A stretch of DNA of 57,749 nt, from contig RFOM01000019.1 of assembly GCA_009926615.1 (NCBI GenBank), positions 1 to 57,749 of the forward strand. The letters run 5' to 3'. This document shows, piece by piece, positions 17,361 to 25,582 of the stretch. The notes beneath the pieces are model-generated. The model was not told where the DNA came from and ran no database searches. It saw only the letters and a program-made list of their open reading frames with translations. Origin of the DNA: Pseudomonadota bacterium. Lineage in GTDB: Bacteria; Bdellovibrionota_B; Oligoflexia; Silvanigrellales; Silvanigrellaceae. The first letter of the stretch is position 1. Each line of letters starts with the position of its first letter. Made by a program: the position numbers and the translations under genes.

Positions 17361-18203
17361 ATGGGCTTTCGCATAATGACCAATACATCCTCGGTTACCG
17401 GACAACGGCATCTGAGGAACACTCGACGGCTGCTGGATCAGAGCTTGGAGAGGTTGGCTTCCGGATACCGGATTAACAAGGCAGGCGATGACGCTGCGGG
17501 TCTTGCAATCAGCGAAAAGCTGCGTGCAAAGATACGCGGTTTGCAGGTCGCGCAAAGAAACGCGAACGACGGTATATCGCTTGTTCAGGTCGCGGAAGGT
17601 GGTCTCAACGAAGTTCAAAACATTCTGGTTCGCATGCGCGAACTTGGAGTCCAGTCTGCATCTGATACAATTGGTCCCCGCGAAAGAGTTTATCTCGACA
17701 ACGAATATCAGGCACTCAAGTCGGAAGTTGATCGTATTGCCAACGGTACGGACTTCAACGGTACGAACCTTCTCGACGGCACAGGCGGAACTCTTGATAT
17801 TCAGGTGAACACCGGCGGTGAAAACATTCTCGGTGTGGACCGTATCAGCTACGATGCCTCCCGCGCAGATGCCAATACCGACAAACTGGGAATTGCCGAG
17901 CTGTCGATTGCCGACAAGGACGGTGCCCAAAAGAGTCTTGCGAAAGTTGACTCGGCTCTGGACTACATTTCGTCGCTGCGCGGTGATTTGGGCGCGATGC
18001 AGAACCGTTTGATTTCAACAATCAACAATATCGGGATCAGCGTCGAAAACCTCAGTGCTGCGAACAGCCGTATTAAGGATGTTGATATTGCCGACGAGTC
18101 TGCCGAATTGACCCGCAACAATATTCTGATGCAGGCAGGTACGAGCGTTTTGTCTCAGTCCAATCAGGTTCCAAAAATGGCTCTGGAACTCCTGCGTCAG
18201 TAA
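17361..18203 (+). CDS. fliC: Flagellin
   Basis: This 280-residue flagellin forms the flagellar filament. The N-terminal D0/D1 region is highly typical (LERLASGYRINKAGDDAAG, AISEKLRAKIRGLQ, GISLVQVAEGGLNE). The C-terminal D1/D0 is equally typical (SRIKDVDIADESAELTR, ending in QVPKMALELLRQ). The variable D2/D3 part is almost absent, as in the short flagellins of Bdellovibrio and relatives. The ATG at 17361 has a strong GGAGAAGG site; the in-frame TTG at 17349 would lie before that site. It is monocistronic, and its 3' end overlaps the convergent aminotransferase gene by 7 bp. No flagellar assembly gene is in the window. Confidence 0.96.
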   Translation: MGFRIMTNTSSVTGQRHLRNTRRLLDQSLERLASGYRINKAGDDAAGLAISEKLRAKIRGLQVAQRNANDGISLVQVAEGGLNEVQNILVRMRELGVQSASDTIGPRERVYLDNEYQALKSEVDRIANGTDFNGTNLLDGTGGTLDIQVNTGGENILGVDRISYDASRADANTDKLGIAELSIADKDGAQKSLAKVDSALDYISSLRGDLGAMQNRLISTINNIGISVENLSAANSRIKDVDIADESAELTRNNILMQAGTSVLSQSNQVPKMALELLRQ

Positions 18204-19207
18204 ATCGCATAACTTTCAAGAATTTCGATACACCGTTCAATCCGCTGCCTTGCCTCTGTCGAGGCCAGACTCCAGCGGATTTGAATTTGGCCGCCTGAAT
18301 ATATGACTTTTCCCCTCACTCCCGCTTTTTCCTGAGCAGAAGACAGTTGCTGTTCGGTGACATGGCCTTTGCATCTGAAAAGAACGAAGGGTGCGCAGGT
18401 CGTCAGAAATTTTCCTGAGGACGTAAGTATGGAAGTCAGATGTGCGGCGGTGTTCTGCATATGAGTCCAGTTGCCACGATAATATTCGGAATCATCGAGT
18501 GCCGCGAGACAAACCTGAAGTGCCCACGGGCTCGGACCGAGGGACATGCTCTGGACCGCGGGCACATGACCGACTGCAAAGCCGACTCTGAGCCCAGGCA
18601 ATCCGAAAAATTTGCTGAAACTGCCAAGGGTGATGATGTTTTCACAGGTGCTGACCGGAGCAAAAGTCGCTTCGGAAAATTCGGTATACACCCGATCAAT
18701 TAAAAAAAGATGTCTTTTGAACAGTTGGGCGAGTCGTGTGACTTCTCCCGCGGGAAGATCGTGGCCCGTCGGATTGTTGGGCGAGGCAAGCAACACGAGT
18801 GCAGGGCTGGTTTCTGCCGCCAGTGCGGCTTCAAAAGCTTCGACGGGGTGTTCATATCTGTCCGGATATTCAATCAGCGGAGTCTGACAGACCTCAAGTT
18901 TCAAGCCTTGCATCAAACGCATATACTCAGCCCAACCGTGACTGGTTGTATGGACTTTCATGCGCCGCGCCGCTGCCCAGCCGAGGATTTTGAACAAAGC
19001 ATCCTCGGCTCCGTGATAAAGAGTCACGAGCTGCGCGGGGACGCCGGCCGATTCAGCCAGCCGGTTGATAAAGTTGTCCAGTGTTTCACGGGTTGCATAG
19101 GTCGAAACAAGTTCGGCAGGCACGGGGCCGGCGAGCAGCTTTTGGACACGCGGAGAGTGCCCGAAATAATATTCGTTTCTGTGAAGCGAGAGAGAGACTT
19201 GATTCAT
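18197..19207 (-). CDS. PLP-dependent aminotransferase, class I/II (histidinol-phosphate aminotransferase-like)
   Basis: This 336-residue fold-type I aminotransferase has the diagnostic SPNNPTG motif, the Asp that binds the pyridine nitrogen in FLIDRVYTEF, and the Schiff-base Lys in SFSKFFGLPGLRVGF. The N-terminal LHRNEYYFGHSP resembles the HisC/CobD group. The substrate cannot be set from sequence, and no histidine-biosynthesis neighbour is present. ATG 19207 is where similarity to the family begins; the frame stays open 48 codons further but that part is not family-like. The SD site is weak. The 3' end overlaps the flagellin stop region by 7 bp. Confidence 0.85.
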   Translation of the reverse strand: MNQVSLSLHRNEYYFGHSPRVQKLLAGPVPAELVSTYATRETLDNFINRLAESAGVPAQLVTLYHGAEDALFKILGWAAARRMKVHTTSHGWAEYMRLMQGLKLEVCQTPLIEYPDRYEHPVEAFEAALAAETSPALVLLASPNNPTGHDLPAGEVTRLAQLFKRHLFLIDRVYTEFSEATFAPVSTCENIITLGSFSKFFGLPGLRVGFAVGHVPAVQSMSLGPSPWALQVCLAALDDSEYYRGNWTHMQNTAAHLTSILTSSGKFLTTCAPFVLFRCKGHVTEQQLSSAQEKAGVRGKVIYSGGQIQIRWSLASTEARQRIERCIEILESYAIY

Positions 19208-19354
19208 TTGCTGAAAGTCCGCCTTCCGATGTCGGTGCCTAACATCGAAGACAGGGGGCGACAAGCGAATCACAGCTGCGGGACAAGAGATTTCAGGAGA
19301 AATGCGGCCGTAGAGCTGTCCGGAGAGCAATAGTCCCGATTTTTGGCACAAGTC

Positions 19355-21934
19355 TCAGGCGGCGCGGAGATCCTCGTTCTGCGACAGAATACCGAGCAGC
19401 CGCTGGGCAGCCTTGTCGTGCGGATCCGACTCAAGGATCTGACTCATAATGGAACGGGCGCCCTCAAAGTACCCTGTCAGATAAAGCCGGATTCCCTGAG
19501 AAAAAAGCTCTGCCGAGCGCTGTTTGGCGGCTCTGCGCATGTCAGGGTCACCCCCGAAGAACTCAAAAACGTCGACAGTAGCTGTTTTTGAACGGTTCCA
19601 CACGCGGTCCAGCGGCCGGACCGATGGGGGCATTGAGTTTTGTGTGCCGTTTTGAGTGAGCCCGTTGACGTAATCCTGACTGAGAAGAGTCGAGACATTG
19701 TACTCTGCGGCAACATCGGCAAGCGTTGATGAGATGCTCTGCAAATCAAATGAAAACCAAGCCCGCAATTCGTCGGCACGCTCTGTGAAACGCAGAACGG
19801 GAGTGACTTTATGCACGCCGAAGAAACACTCATATGTCGGCATTCCCAGATTTTGCCGGTGAGTGTTCCAGCTGCGCAGGGCGGTTTGGGTTGTTTCAAT
19901 CCAATTGAGAACTGTTTCTGTCAGAGAACTGAAGACAATTGACCAGCGCATTCCCTCCTGATTTACAACATATCCGTTGTGTTCTGCCGCGCCTTTGGTG
20001 AACAGCTGGGTCATTTCATTGATGAGAGCCGAGTCTGCGGCTTCACCGCCGTCACGCACTCTTGCAGACGGCTTGAGAAGAACGCTGACACCGGTGCCCG
20101 AAAACGTAAATTCCCTGTCGGCTGAAACAGCCGCGGTGTTCGGGATCGAAAAGAGTTTCATGATTTCCCGCGGAATGAATTTCTGAGCGGCAGTCGCTTC
20201 GCTTTCGAGAATTGTTGTGCGCCTGAGTGTGTCCAGATGCTGCGCAAGAGCTGTTGAAAGAGCTTCGATCATTCTCATGCCGATTGCGGTCTTTTCTGTG
20301 TGCTTTTCGGCTACGGTGCGGAACCAGCCGAACGACTGATACGGACCTTTGATTTCAATTTCGACTGCAACTTCGGATTCCGAGGTGAAATTGTCAGGAA
20401 GCTTTTCGGGTTTCTGTTCTGTAAATGAAGGCGGCGAAAATCCGAGTTTCGGGAGTTCCCTGTTGCAAAAATTCATCACAAGGCTGATGGCCTGAGCTCT
20501 GTGTCTGAAGGTCGGCAGCTGAGACAGCAGTTTGACGAGCAGCTCCTGCTGAACCACCAGTTCTTTTTGTGCGTGCAAATGATTTTCGGTCAGCTGGGGA
20601 CGGGCAAACATAAGAACGGATGCGATCGCCACGGGCATGACAATCACACCCCAATTGAAGGCGTATTGATTTGAGCTCAACTGCAGGACAATCCAGAATC
20701 CGAACAGAGCGCCTGCGAACAGGGAAACGCTGACTCCGCCCAATTGCTCTTTCCAGCGCGCTGTCTGCGCGGGAGAGGACAACGACCTGAGCTTGCCTGA
20801 AAGTTTTGAATCCCAGTCCGGAAAAGCGTGGGCGGCAAAGACTGCGCCCGAAGCGGCAGCGCATGCCAAAAGCATGAGAGCGTCAGTTGTTCTCAAAAAG
20901 AGGGCCGCAGCTGCAGTGCCTGCGGGAAAGACGTAACATCCAAGCAGAACGACAACCGAAACCAAACTCCACAGAGTGTTGAACCGGCGTTGCTCAATGC
21001 GGCGGTTCATCCATGCAGCACATACAAAATTCGCCAGTGAAGCAAACATCCAGCCGGAAAAGAAGGCAGCGAGGGCATAACTGTTTTTGATATTGAAGGT
21101 GGGCATAAAGATGGCCTGACCCAAAAATGTGTCGGCAGCAACCACGGCCCATGCGGCGCGGGCAATGAGATACTGGCTGAATGTTGCGTACAGCAGCGGT
21201 GCGCCGAGCCAGATCGTCAGAGCAAGAACAAACAGCGGCGCAAGGACGGCAAGTGCGATCTCAAAAAACAGTCCGCGCTGAAAATTGGAATTGCCCTCGA
21301 AAATTTTCGGAGCCGCGGCCTGAGTGGTCAGAAGCGGCGGCAGGGACTGCGGACCAAACTGGCCGTCTTTACCGATGTGTGAGTCAAATTGAACCCACGA
21401 CTTGCCGGATGCTTTGAATTTGTTGAGCGGAAGAGTGAGGTTTTCGGTTCTGCATTTGTCGTTTTCGCAGACCGGCTGTCCTGCAAGAGCAAAGGCAAGT
21501 TTTTCGTTCTGCCAGTTCTTTTCGAGCGTGGTTTCTTCCTGTTCGGTGAGTCTGTGGCTCAATCTGACACGGTTCGGCCGGACGGAAAACGATTCATTTG
21601 AAACGTACCGTCCGCTGCCTACGGGAAGCGTTTCGGATGCAACCGCATATTTGCCGTTGTCTGACTTTCTGAGCACCTGTTTGCAGGTCTTTGCGTCGCA
21701 GATCAGGTACTCCGCAATCCAGTTTGTCATTTGCATGGTTTTCAGGCCCGATGAGGCGATTGTGTCGACTGCGTTGAGCGGCTGAGCCTGCCGTTGCATC
21801 GTCCAGCCGGAGTAAAGACAAACACCTGCAGCGAAGATTGCCAAAAATAAAGGGCCGGATGACTGTGAACGTATGTTTTGCCAAAACTTGGAAAGTTGTT
21901 CACGCACGGACGCAATTAGAAATTTCGCGTTCAT
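19355..21934 (-). CDS. Membrane protein with 7TM-like region and degenerate class III adenylate/guanylate cyclase domain
   Basis: The protein has 859 residues. TM1 (about 28-45) is followed by an extracytoplasmic domain (50-220), about seven TM helices (222-245, 250-270, 285-308, 320-345, 350-370, 400-420, 428-445), a linker helix and a GAF-like segment (about 480-570). The C-terminal part (585-795) starts with KFIPREIMKLFSI, the hallmark lead-in of bacterial class III cyclases, and ends with a RVW...VDVFEFFGGD strand and a TPR-like tail. The metal-binding Asp expected near 615-620 is missing (VSVLLKPSARV), and the second position reads QEGMRW. It is probably catalytically inactive. The gene follows murI on the minus strand after 142 bp. 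Confidence 0.75.
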   Translation of the reverse strand: MNAKFLIASVREQLSKFWQNIRSQSSGPLFLAIFAAGVCLYSGWTMQRQAQPLNAVDTIASSGLKTMQMTNWIAEYLICDAKTCKQVLRKSDNGKYAVASETLPVGSGRYVSNESFSVRPNRVRLSHRLTEQEETTLEKNWQNEKLAFALAGQPVCENDKCRTENLTLPLNKFKASGKSWVQFDSHIGKDGQFGPQSLPPLLTTQAAAPKIFEGNSNFQRGLFFEIALAVLAPLFVLALTIWLGAPLLYATFSQYLIARAAWAVVAADTFLGQAIFMPTFNIKNSYALAAFFSGWMFASLANFVCAAWMNRRIEQRRFNTLWSLVSVVVLLGCYVFPAGTAAAALFLRTTDALMLLACAAASGAVFAAHAFPDWDSKLSGKLRSLSSPAQTARWKEQLGGVSVSLFAGALFGFWIVLQLSSNQYAFNWGVIVMPVAIASVLMFARPQLTENHLHAQKELVVQQELLVKLLSQLPTFRHRAQAISLVMNFCNRELPKLGFSPPSFTEQKPEKLPDNFTSESEVAVEIEIKGPYQSFGWFRTVAEKHTEKTAIGMRMIEALSTALAQHLDTLRRTTILESEATAAQKFIPREIMKLFSIPNTAAVSADREFTFSGTGVSVLLKPSARVRDGGEAADSALINEMTQLFTKGAAEHNGYVVNQEGMRWSIVFSSLTETVLNWIETTQTALRSWNTHRQNLGMPTYECFFGVHKVTPVLRFTERADELRAWFSFDLQSISSTLADVAAEYNVSTLLSQDYVNGLTQNGTQNSMPPSVRPLDRVWNRSKTATVDVFEFFGGDPDMRRAAKQRSAELFSQGIRLYLTGYFEGARSIMSQILESDPHDKAAQRLLGILSQNEDLRAA

Positions 21935-22076
21935 GTTACAGACCCTTTGCTCTTAAACCGGCATCTGCGATCCGGATCATCCGGCACAGATTTCAAATCG
22001 TTCAGCTGGGTATCGGAAAGGCAGAGTTTGTTTTTGCTGCAAAGCATGCAGCCCGTCGGACTGTTGTTGACGCGGG

Positions 22077-22955
22077 CTACAGGCTGCCAAGGGAGATGAG
22101 GCGCGGCGAGGGGAGTTCCGTGTGGGCGAACACTTGCGCAACCTGTGCAAATCTTGCCGGTGCGTCAGTGCAAAAAATATCGCACTGTTTGCCCATGAAC
22201 TCGCTCGGCGAGGGGTGCGTCAGCAAAAAGGAGTCAACGGATGAGACTATGGCTGACGAACTGTCCAAAAGAACAAGGGGCGGTGCCTCTGAATTCGAGT
22301 CGCAGAGCACAGCTTCTCCGTCGGCGGATTTGAAAACAACTTTGCGTCCCGTCTTTTGACCCAGAGTCGAAGCGATAATTTTTGCAAATCGCGGAAAATG
22401 TGTACAGGCGAGCATAACCACGTCCACATCATCCGGCATGTCGTTGAGATAGAGAGTGCAGGCTGCTTTTGCGATATCACCCTCGGAAATTCCTTCTTCC
22501 ACCAAGGGAACGAAGAGCGGACAGGCTTTTTGCCAAACGAGGTTGACTCCGCATTTTTTAAGCTCGGCCTCAAACCGGCCGCTGGCAACCGTAAAGCGGG
22601 TTCCCAAAACGGCGACCCGCCGGCCCTCGGTGCACAAACTCGAAGCCTCTGCGCAAAATCCTTCAACGATGCCGATGACGGGCAAACGGAAGACCTGCTT
22701 CAGTCGCGCAACGGCAACGCTGGAGGCGGTTCCGCAGGCAACAATAATCAGCTCGGCCTGCTGCGCGGCGAGGAATAAGATTGCCTCGCTCGCATACCGT
22801 GTGACCGTCTCGGAGCCTTTGTTTCCGTATGGATAACGGGCGTTGTCTCCAAGATAAACTGTGTTCAGCTGCGGGTGTTTTTTGACGACAGATTCCCAGA
22901 CAGTCAAGCCGCCCTGTCCTGAATCAAAAAAAGCAATCTTGCGGCCGGCATTCAT
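22077..22955 (-). CDS. murI: Glutamate racemase
   Basis: This 292-residue enzyme converts L- to D-glutamate for peptidoglycan synthesis in the cytosol. Conserved parts are IAFFDSGQGGLTVW at the N-terminus, YLGDNARYPYG, and the two catalytic cysteines in VACGTASS (usually CNTAS) and LACTHFPRF. Length is slightly above the family's usual 265-285. ATG 22955 is chosen because the family starts there; 50 further in-frame codons upstream lie within the HAD gene and are not conserved. It begins 4 bp after the HAD gene's stop, so the two are cotranscribed. Confidence 0.94.
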   Translation of the reverse strand: MNAGRKIAFFDSGQGGLTVWESVVKKHPQLNTVYLGDNARYPYGNKGSETVTRYASEAILFLAAQQAELIIVACGTASSVAVARLKQVFRLPVIGIVEGFCAEASSLCTEGRRVAVLGTRFTVASGRFEAELKKCGVNLVWQKACPLFVPLVEEGISEGDIAKAACTLYLNDMPDDVDVVMLACTHFPRFAKIIASTLGQKTGRKVVFKSADGEAVLCDSNSEAPPLVLLDSSSAIVSSVDSFLLTHPSPSEFMGKQCDIFCTDAPARFAQVAQVFAHTELPSPRLISLGSL

Positions 22956-22959
22956 CAGA

Positions 22960-23862
22960 TTAAACCTTTTCCGGAGATAATATCCTTGCAAACAACCCTT
23001 CGACGCGCTTGGCGGCCTCGTCTGCAAAAACGAGGTTTTTTGAGCTTGTCGAAATTTGCGCGAGTTCATTTTCGGACATGCGGACGGCGGTACCGAGGAG
23101 TTCATCTTTTAAAAGACAAATTAAACTGGACTGCCAACCCAGAGCCCGTGCAGCCCGAACATTGGCCGGCGTATCGTCGACGAATGCAAACTGCGCAGAG
23201 CGCAGCGTTCCGGATGCTTTGTTTTGGTCTTTGCAGCGCACTTCATAAATTTTTTGGGCAGACGCTTCGGCAGATTTATAAATTGCCGGATCGGGTTTCT
23301 CGGTGCCGACATCCTGACTGAAGATGACGACATCAAAAAGTTCGTGAAGGGCTGTCGTGCGCAAAATATCGGTTTCGTGCCATGGCGTGGCGTTGCTCAG
23401 CGCACCGACAATCAAGCCGTGTTTGCGCAGTTTCTGAATCAGCCGGACAACCCTTGGCCGCGCAGGTCCCACAATAAGACTGCTCAGTTCCTTGACGAGT
23501 GCAGGGGCATAGACACCGTTGCTGAGTCTGGTGATTCCGAGTGCCAGACTGTGGGCATGCTCGGACGAATGTCCTGCCGCCTCAAGCATGCCGCGCGTGT
23601 AGTCAAAGGGTCCCATCCGGCCCGTACACCATTTGACCATCAATTGATTTTCCCGCACCCGCGTCATCATGGCATCGGTCGAGAAATCGGAAGCATCCGG
23701 ATTGAGTTCATGTTGCCTGTTGAAAAATGAATCCCAGTCGAGGTCGATCAGCACACTGCCTATATCAAAGAAGACTGCTTGCAGAGTGCCGCCGTCCACG
23801 CCTGCAGAGGCCCGAAAAGGCTCATAAAGTTCGATGTCTTGGGGTGAAAGTCGAGGCCACAT
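22960..23862 (-). CDS. HAD-superfamily hydrolase (YihX-like phosphatase)
   Basis: The protein has 300 residues. All four HAD motifs are visible: motif I FFDIGSVLIDLDW (nucleophile Asp, then the D-x-G variant seen in YihX/glucose-1-phosphatase-like members), motif II LSNAT, motif III Lys in GTEKPDPAIY, and motif IV FVDDTPANV. A helical cap lies between motifs I and II. A small-molecule phosphatase role is expected; the substrate is unknown. It is the first gene before murI, with a 4-bp gap. AGGA lies 9 nt before the ATG. It is divergent from the receiver-PilZ gene across 93 bp. Confidence 0.87.
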   Translation of the reverse strand: MWPRLSPQDIELYEPFRASAGVDGGTLQAVFFDIGSVLIDLDWDSFFNRQHELNPDASDFSTDAMMTRVRENQLMVKWCTGRMGPFDYTRGMLEAAGHSSEHAHSLALGITRLSNGVYAPALVKELSSLIVGPARPRVVRLIQKLRKHGLIVGALSNATPWHETDILRTTALHELFDVVIFSQDVGTEKPDPAIYKSAEASAQKIYEVRCKDQNKASGTLRSAQFAFVDDTPANVRAARALGWQSSLICLLKDELLGTAVRMSENELAQISTSSKNLVFADEAAKRVEGLFARILSPEKV

Positions 23863-23955
23863 AACAAGTAGTCCTAAAGTTGGCCCGCAGGACTCCGAAT
23901 CCCGTATGGGGTTCGCGAGAAACCGCGGATTCCGCTGCAGAAAGGGGTTTACGTC

Positions 23956-24705
23956 ATGACCGCTGCCGAATCAATGAATTACCTCAACGGAGAGGGGTCG
24001 GAAACCTCACCCGTCACAATTATGCTGATCGAAGATGTCAGCGTCACCGCCGAGATCGAACGCAGCTACTTTGCCAGCGTCGGATTTACGGTTGTTGCCG
24101 CCGGAACGGTGGCCGAAGCTGAGGCGGCGATTGCCCGTGATTGGGTTGATATCGTCATCATTGATGCGGCCTTTGCGCGCGGAAAGGGAGTCGACTTGAT
24201 TCCCATTCTGCGCCGTGTTTCGCGTCATCAGGAAGTCAAGGTCATCGTTACGAGCGTTTCCGGAGACAGCGCGATCAAAAAATCCGCAACTGCCGCCGGT
24301 GCGAGTGCATTTATTGTCAAGCCGGCTCCGAGGCCGCGCTACCTTAAAGAAATCAAGAAACTCTCTGCACAAAAGACGCGGGATACGGAGCGTGTCCGGC
24401 AGGCGCTTGCAGTGAATCTGTCGTGGTCTGAAAAATCCATTCATGCCGAGACACTTGATTTGAGCAGCGAAGGGATTCACTTGGCGGTCGAATCCAAATT
24501 CGGAACCATCAATTTGGGAACCAGAGTTCAGCTGTCTTTTACTGTCGAAGGAAAGCAGCTCAAAATAGAAGGCGAGGTCGTGCGCCACACTCCCAAAGGT
24601 GTCGGGATACGATTTGTCGGAGTGGGCGCGCAGGCTCAACGGGCGCTGGACAAGTTCCTGCTGCGTTACAGCATAGAACATCAGGCATCACATTTTTATC
24701 TGTGA
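23956..24705 (+). CDS. Response regulator receiver fused to PilZ-like domain
   Basis: The protein has 249 residues. Residues 20-135 are a receiver with E26-D27, phosphoacceptor D70 (IVIIDAAFARG), T99/S100 and K122 (VKPAP), so phosphorylation is plausible. Residues 140-245 look like PilZ. The second half of the c-di-GMP motif is present as D-L-S-S-E-G (168-173), but a proper RxxxR is not seen; only E-R-V-R-Q-A precedes it. c-di-GMP binding is therefore uncertain. The ATG has AAAGGGG upstream. It converges on the zinc-ribbon gene with a 5-bp gap. Confidence 0.85.
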   Translation: MTAAESMNYLNGEGSETSPVTIMLIEDVSVTAEIERSYFASVGFTVVAAGTVAEAEAAIARDWVDIVIIDAAFARGKGVDLIPILRRVSRHQEVKVIVTSVSGDSAIKKSATAAGASAFIVKPAPRPRYLKEIKKLSAQKTRDTERVRQALAVNLSWSEKSIHAETLDLSSEGIHLAVESKFGTINLGTRVQLSFTVEGKQLKIEGEVVRHTPKGVGIRFVGVGAQAQRALDKFLLRYSIEHQASHFYL

Positions 24706-24710
24706 TGCTT

Positions 24711-25454
24711 TCAGCTTTTTGCAGGCAACAAAATATGGTTGCAGCTCGGGCAAAATTCGATGTCCGAGCCCCGTGCCATGTTGTTCAACAGCTGCGGTGA
24801 AAGGCTCAGATGGCAGTTGCCGCATGCGCCGCCGATAACACGGGTGACGGGCCCGTGCGGGTTCCGTGTCAGTTTGGAAATGCGCTGGTAGTGCTGGCTG
24901 ATACGTTCATCGAGTCGTGTCAGGTAAGTCGAACGGACTCCGCCGATTTCGCTCAGTCTGCCCGATGAACGGCTTTCCGCATCCTGCGCTTTTTGGCGTT
25001 CGTCTGCGCTCGCTGAAAGAGATTCTTTGAGATCAGATTCGGCTCTGATGAGAATTGCTTTGAGCTGTTCGATACGTGTTTCAGTTTCTTCGGTGCGACG
25101 GGAAGAATCGCGCAGATCGCGATCGAGGTTGTCCACTTCGCGCTTGAGGGCGCGGTGTTCTTCATCGTTTTTTGCGCTGAAGAGTTTCGATGAGCGCTCT
25201 GATTTGCGTTCTTCAAGTTCGTCGACGCGTTTGTATTGTCGGCGGAGTTCACCTTCCAGAAAGGCCATGTCGGTTTTGGTTTTCTGGATGAGCTCTTCGC
25301 TCGCCTTTGTTTTTTTGGCGAGTTCGTTCAGCTCTTTTTGCGCGTTGCGGTAGTCCATCGTCGCCGTGCCGGCATCAATGTCCAGACGATAAATTTGCTC
25401 AAGTATTTCGTAGTTTGGGTTCAAGGCTTTTCCCCCGAGATTCAGTTTCAACAT
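24711..25454 (-). CDS. Coiled-coil protein with C-terminal zinc ribbon (zf-RING_7 / CT398-like family)
   Basis: The protein has 247 residues. A long antiparallel coiled coil (about 15-190) is followed by a four-Cys zinc ribbon, C-G-N-C near 220 and C-P-S-C near 237. This is the layout of the widespread C4-type zinc-ribbon family (CT398/HP0958-like). Its members bind RNA or protein partners, and in Helicobacter one is a chaperone for the flagellar sigma-54/flagellin mRNA system. A link to the flagellin gene 6.5 kb away is only speculation. The start ATG at 25454 encodes an N-terminus (MLKLNLGGKALNPN) of unclear homology; a slightly later start is possible. Confidence 0.85.
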   Translation of the reverse strand: MLKLNLGGKALNPNYEILEQIYRLDIDAGTATMDYRNAQKELNELAKKTKASEELIQKTKTDMAFLEGELRRQYKRVDELEERKSERSSKLFSAKNDEEHRALKREVDNLDRDLRDSSRRTEETETRIEQLKAILIRAESDLKESLSASADERQKAQDAESRSSGRLSEIGGVRSTYLTRLDERISQHYQRISKLTRNPHGPVTRVIGGACGNCHLSLSPQLLNNMARGSDIEFCPSCNHILLPAKS

Positions 25455-25542
25455 GCGAATTTCTCAGAGAAACTCGAGTAATCAGCGGACAGTATCACGA
25501 TCAAAGTTGAAATTTCAAGAGTCGCTCCGTCCGAGTGTTTTG

Positions 25543-25582
25543 ACGGCCTCTCAATTGCACCCGTTCACGGCCTTCAATTGCA
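25543..25582. repeat. Imperfect tandem direct repeat spanning the lipoprotein stop codon
   Basis: On the plus strand ACGGCCTCTCAATTGCA (25543-25559) and ACGGCCTTCAATTGCA (25567-25582) repeat with a period of about 23-24 bp and one inserted base. The second copy holds the Cys-Asn-stop end of the minus-strand gene, so the last codons are duplicated downstream. This looks like a local slippage duplication. Confidence 0.6.

Noticed and set aside
22030..22077. Inverted repeats AGCCCG/CGGGCT and GCTGCA/TGCAGC after murI as a terminator
   Set aside because: In the murI direction the stems are followed by an A-run, not T, and the first loop is long.
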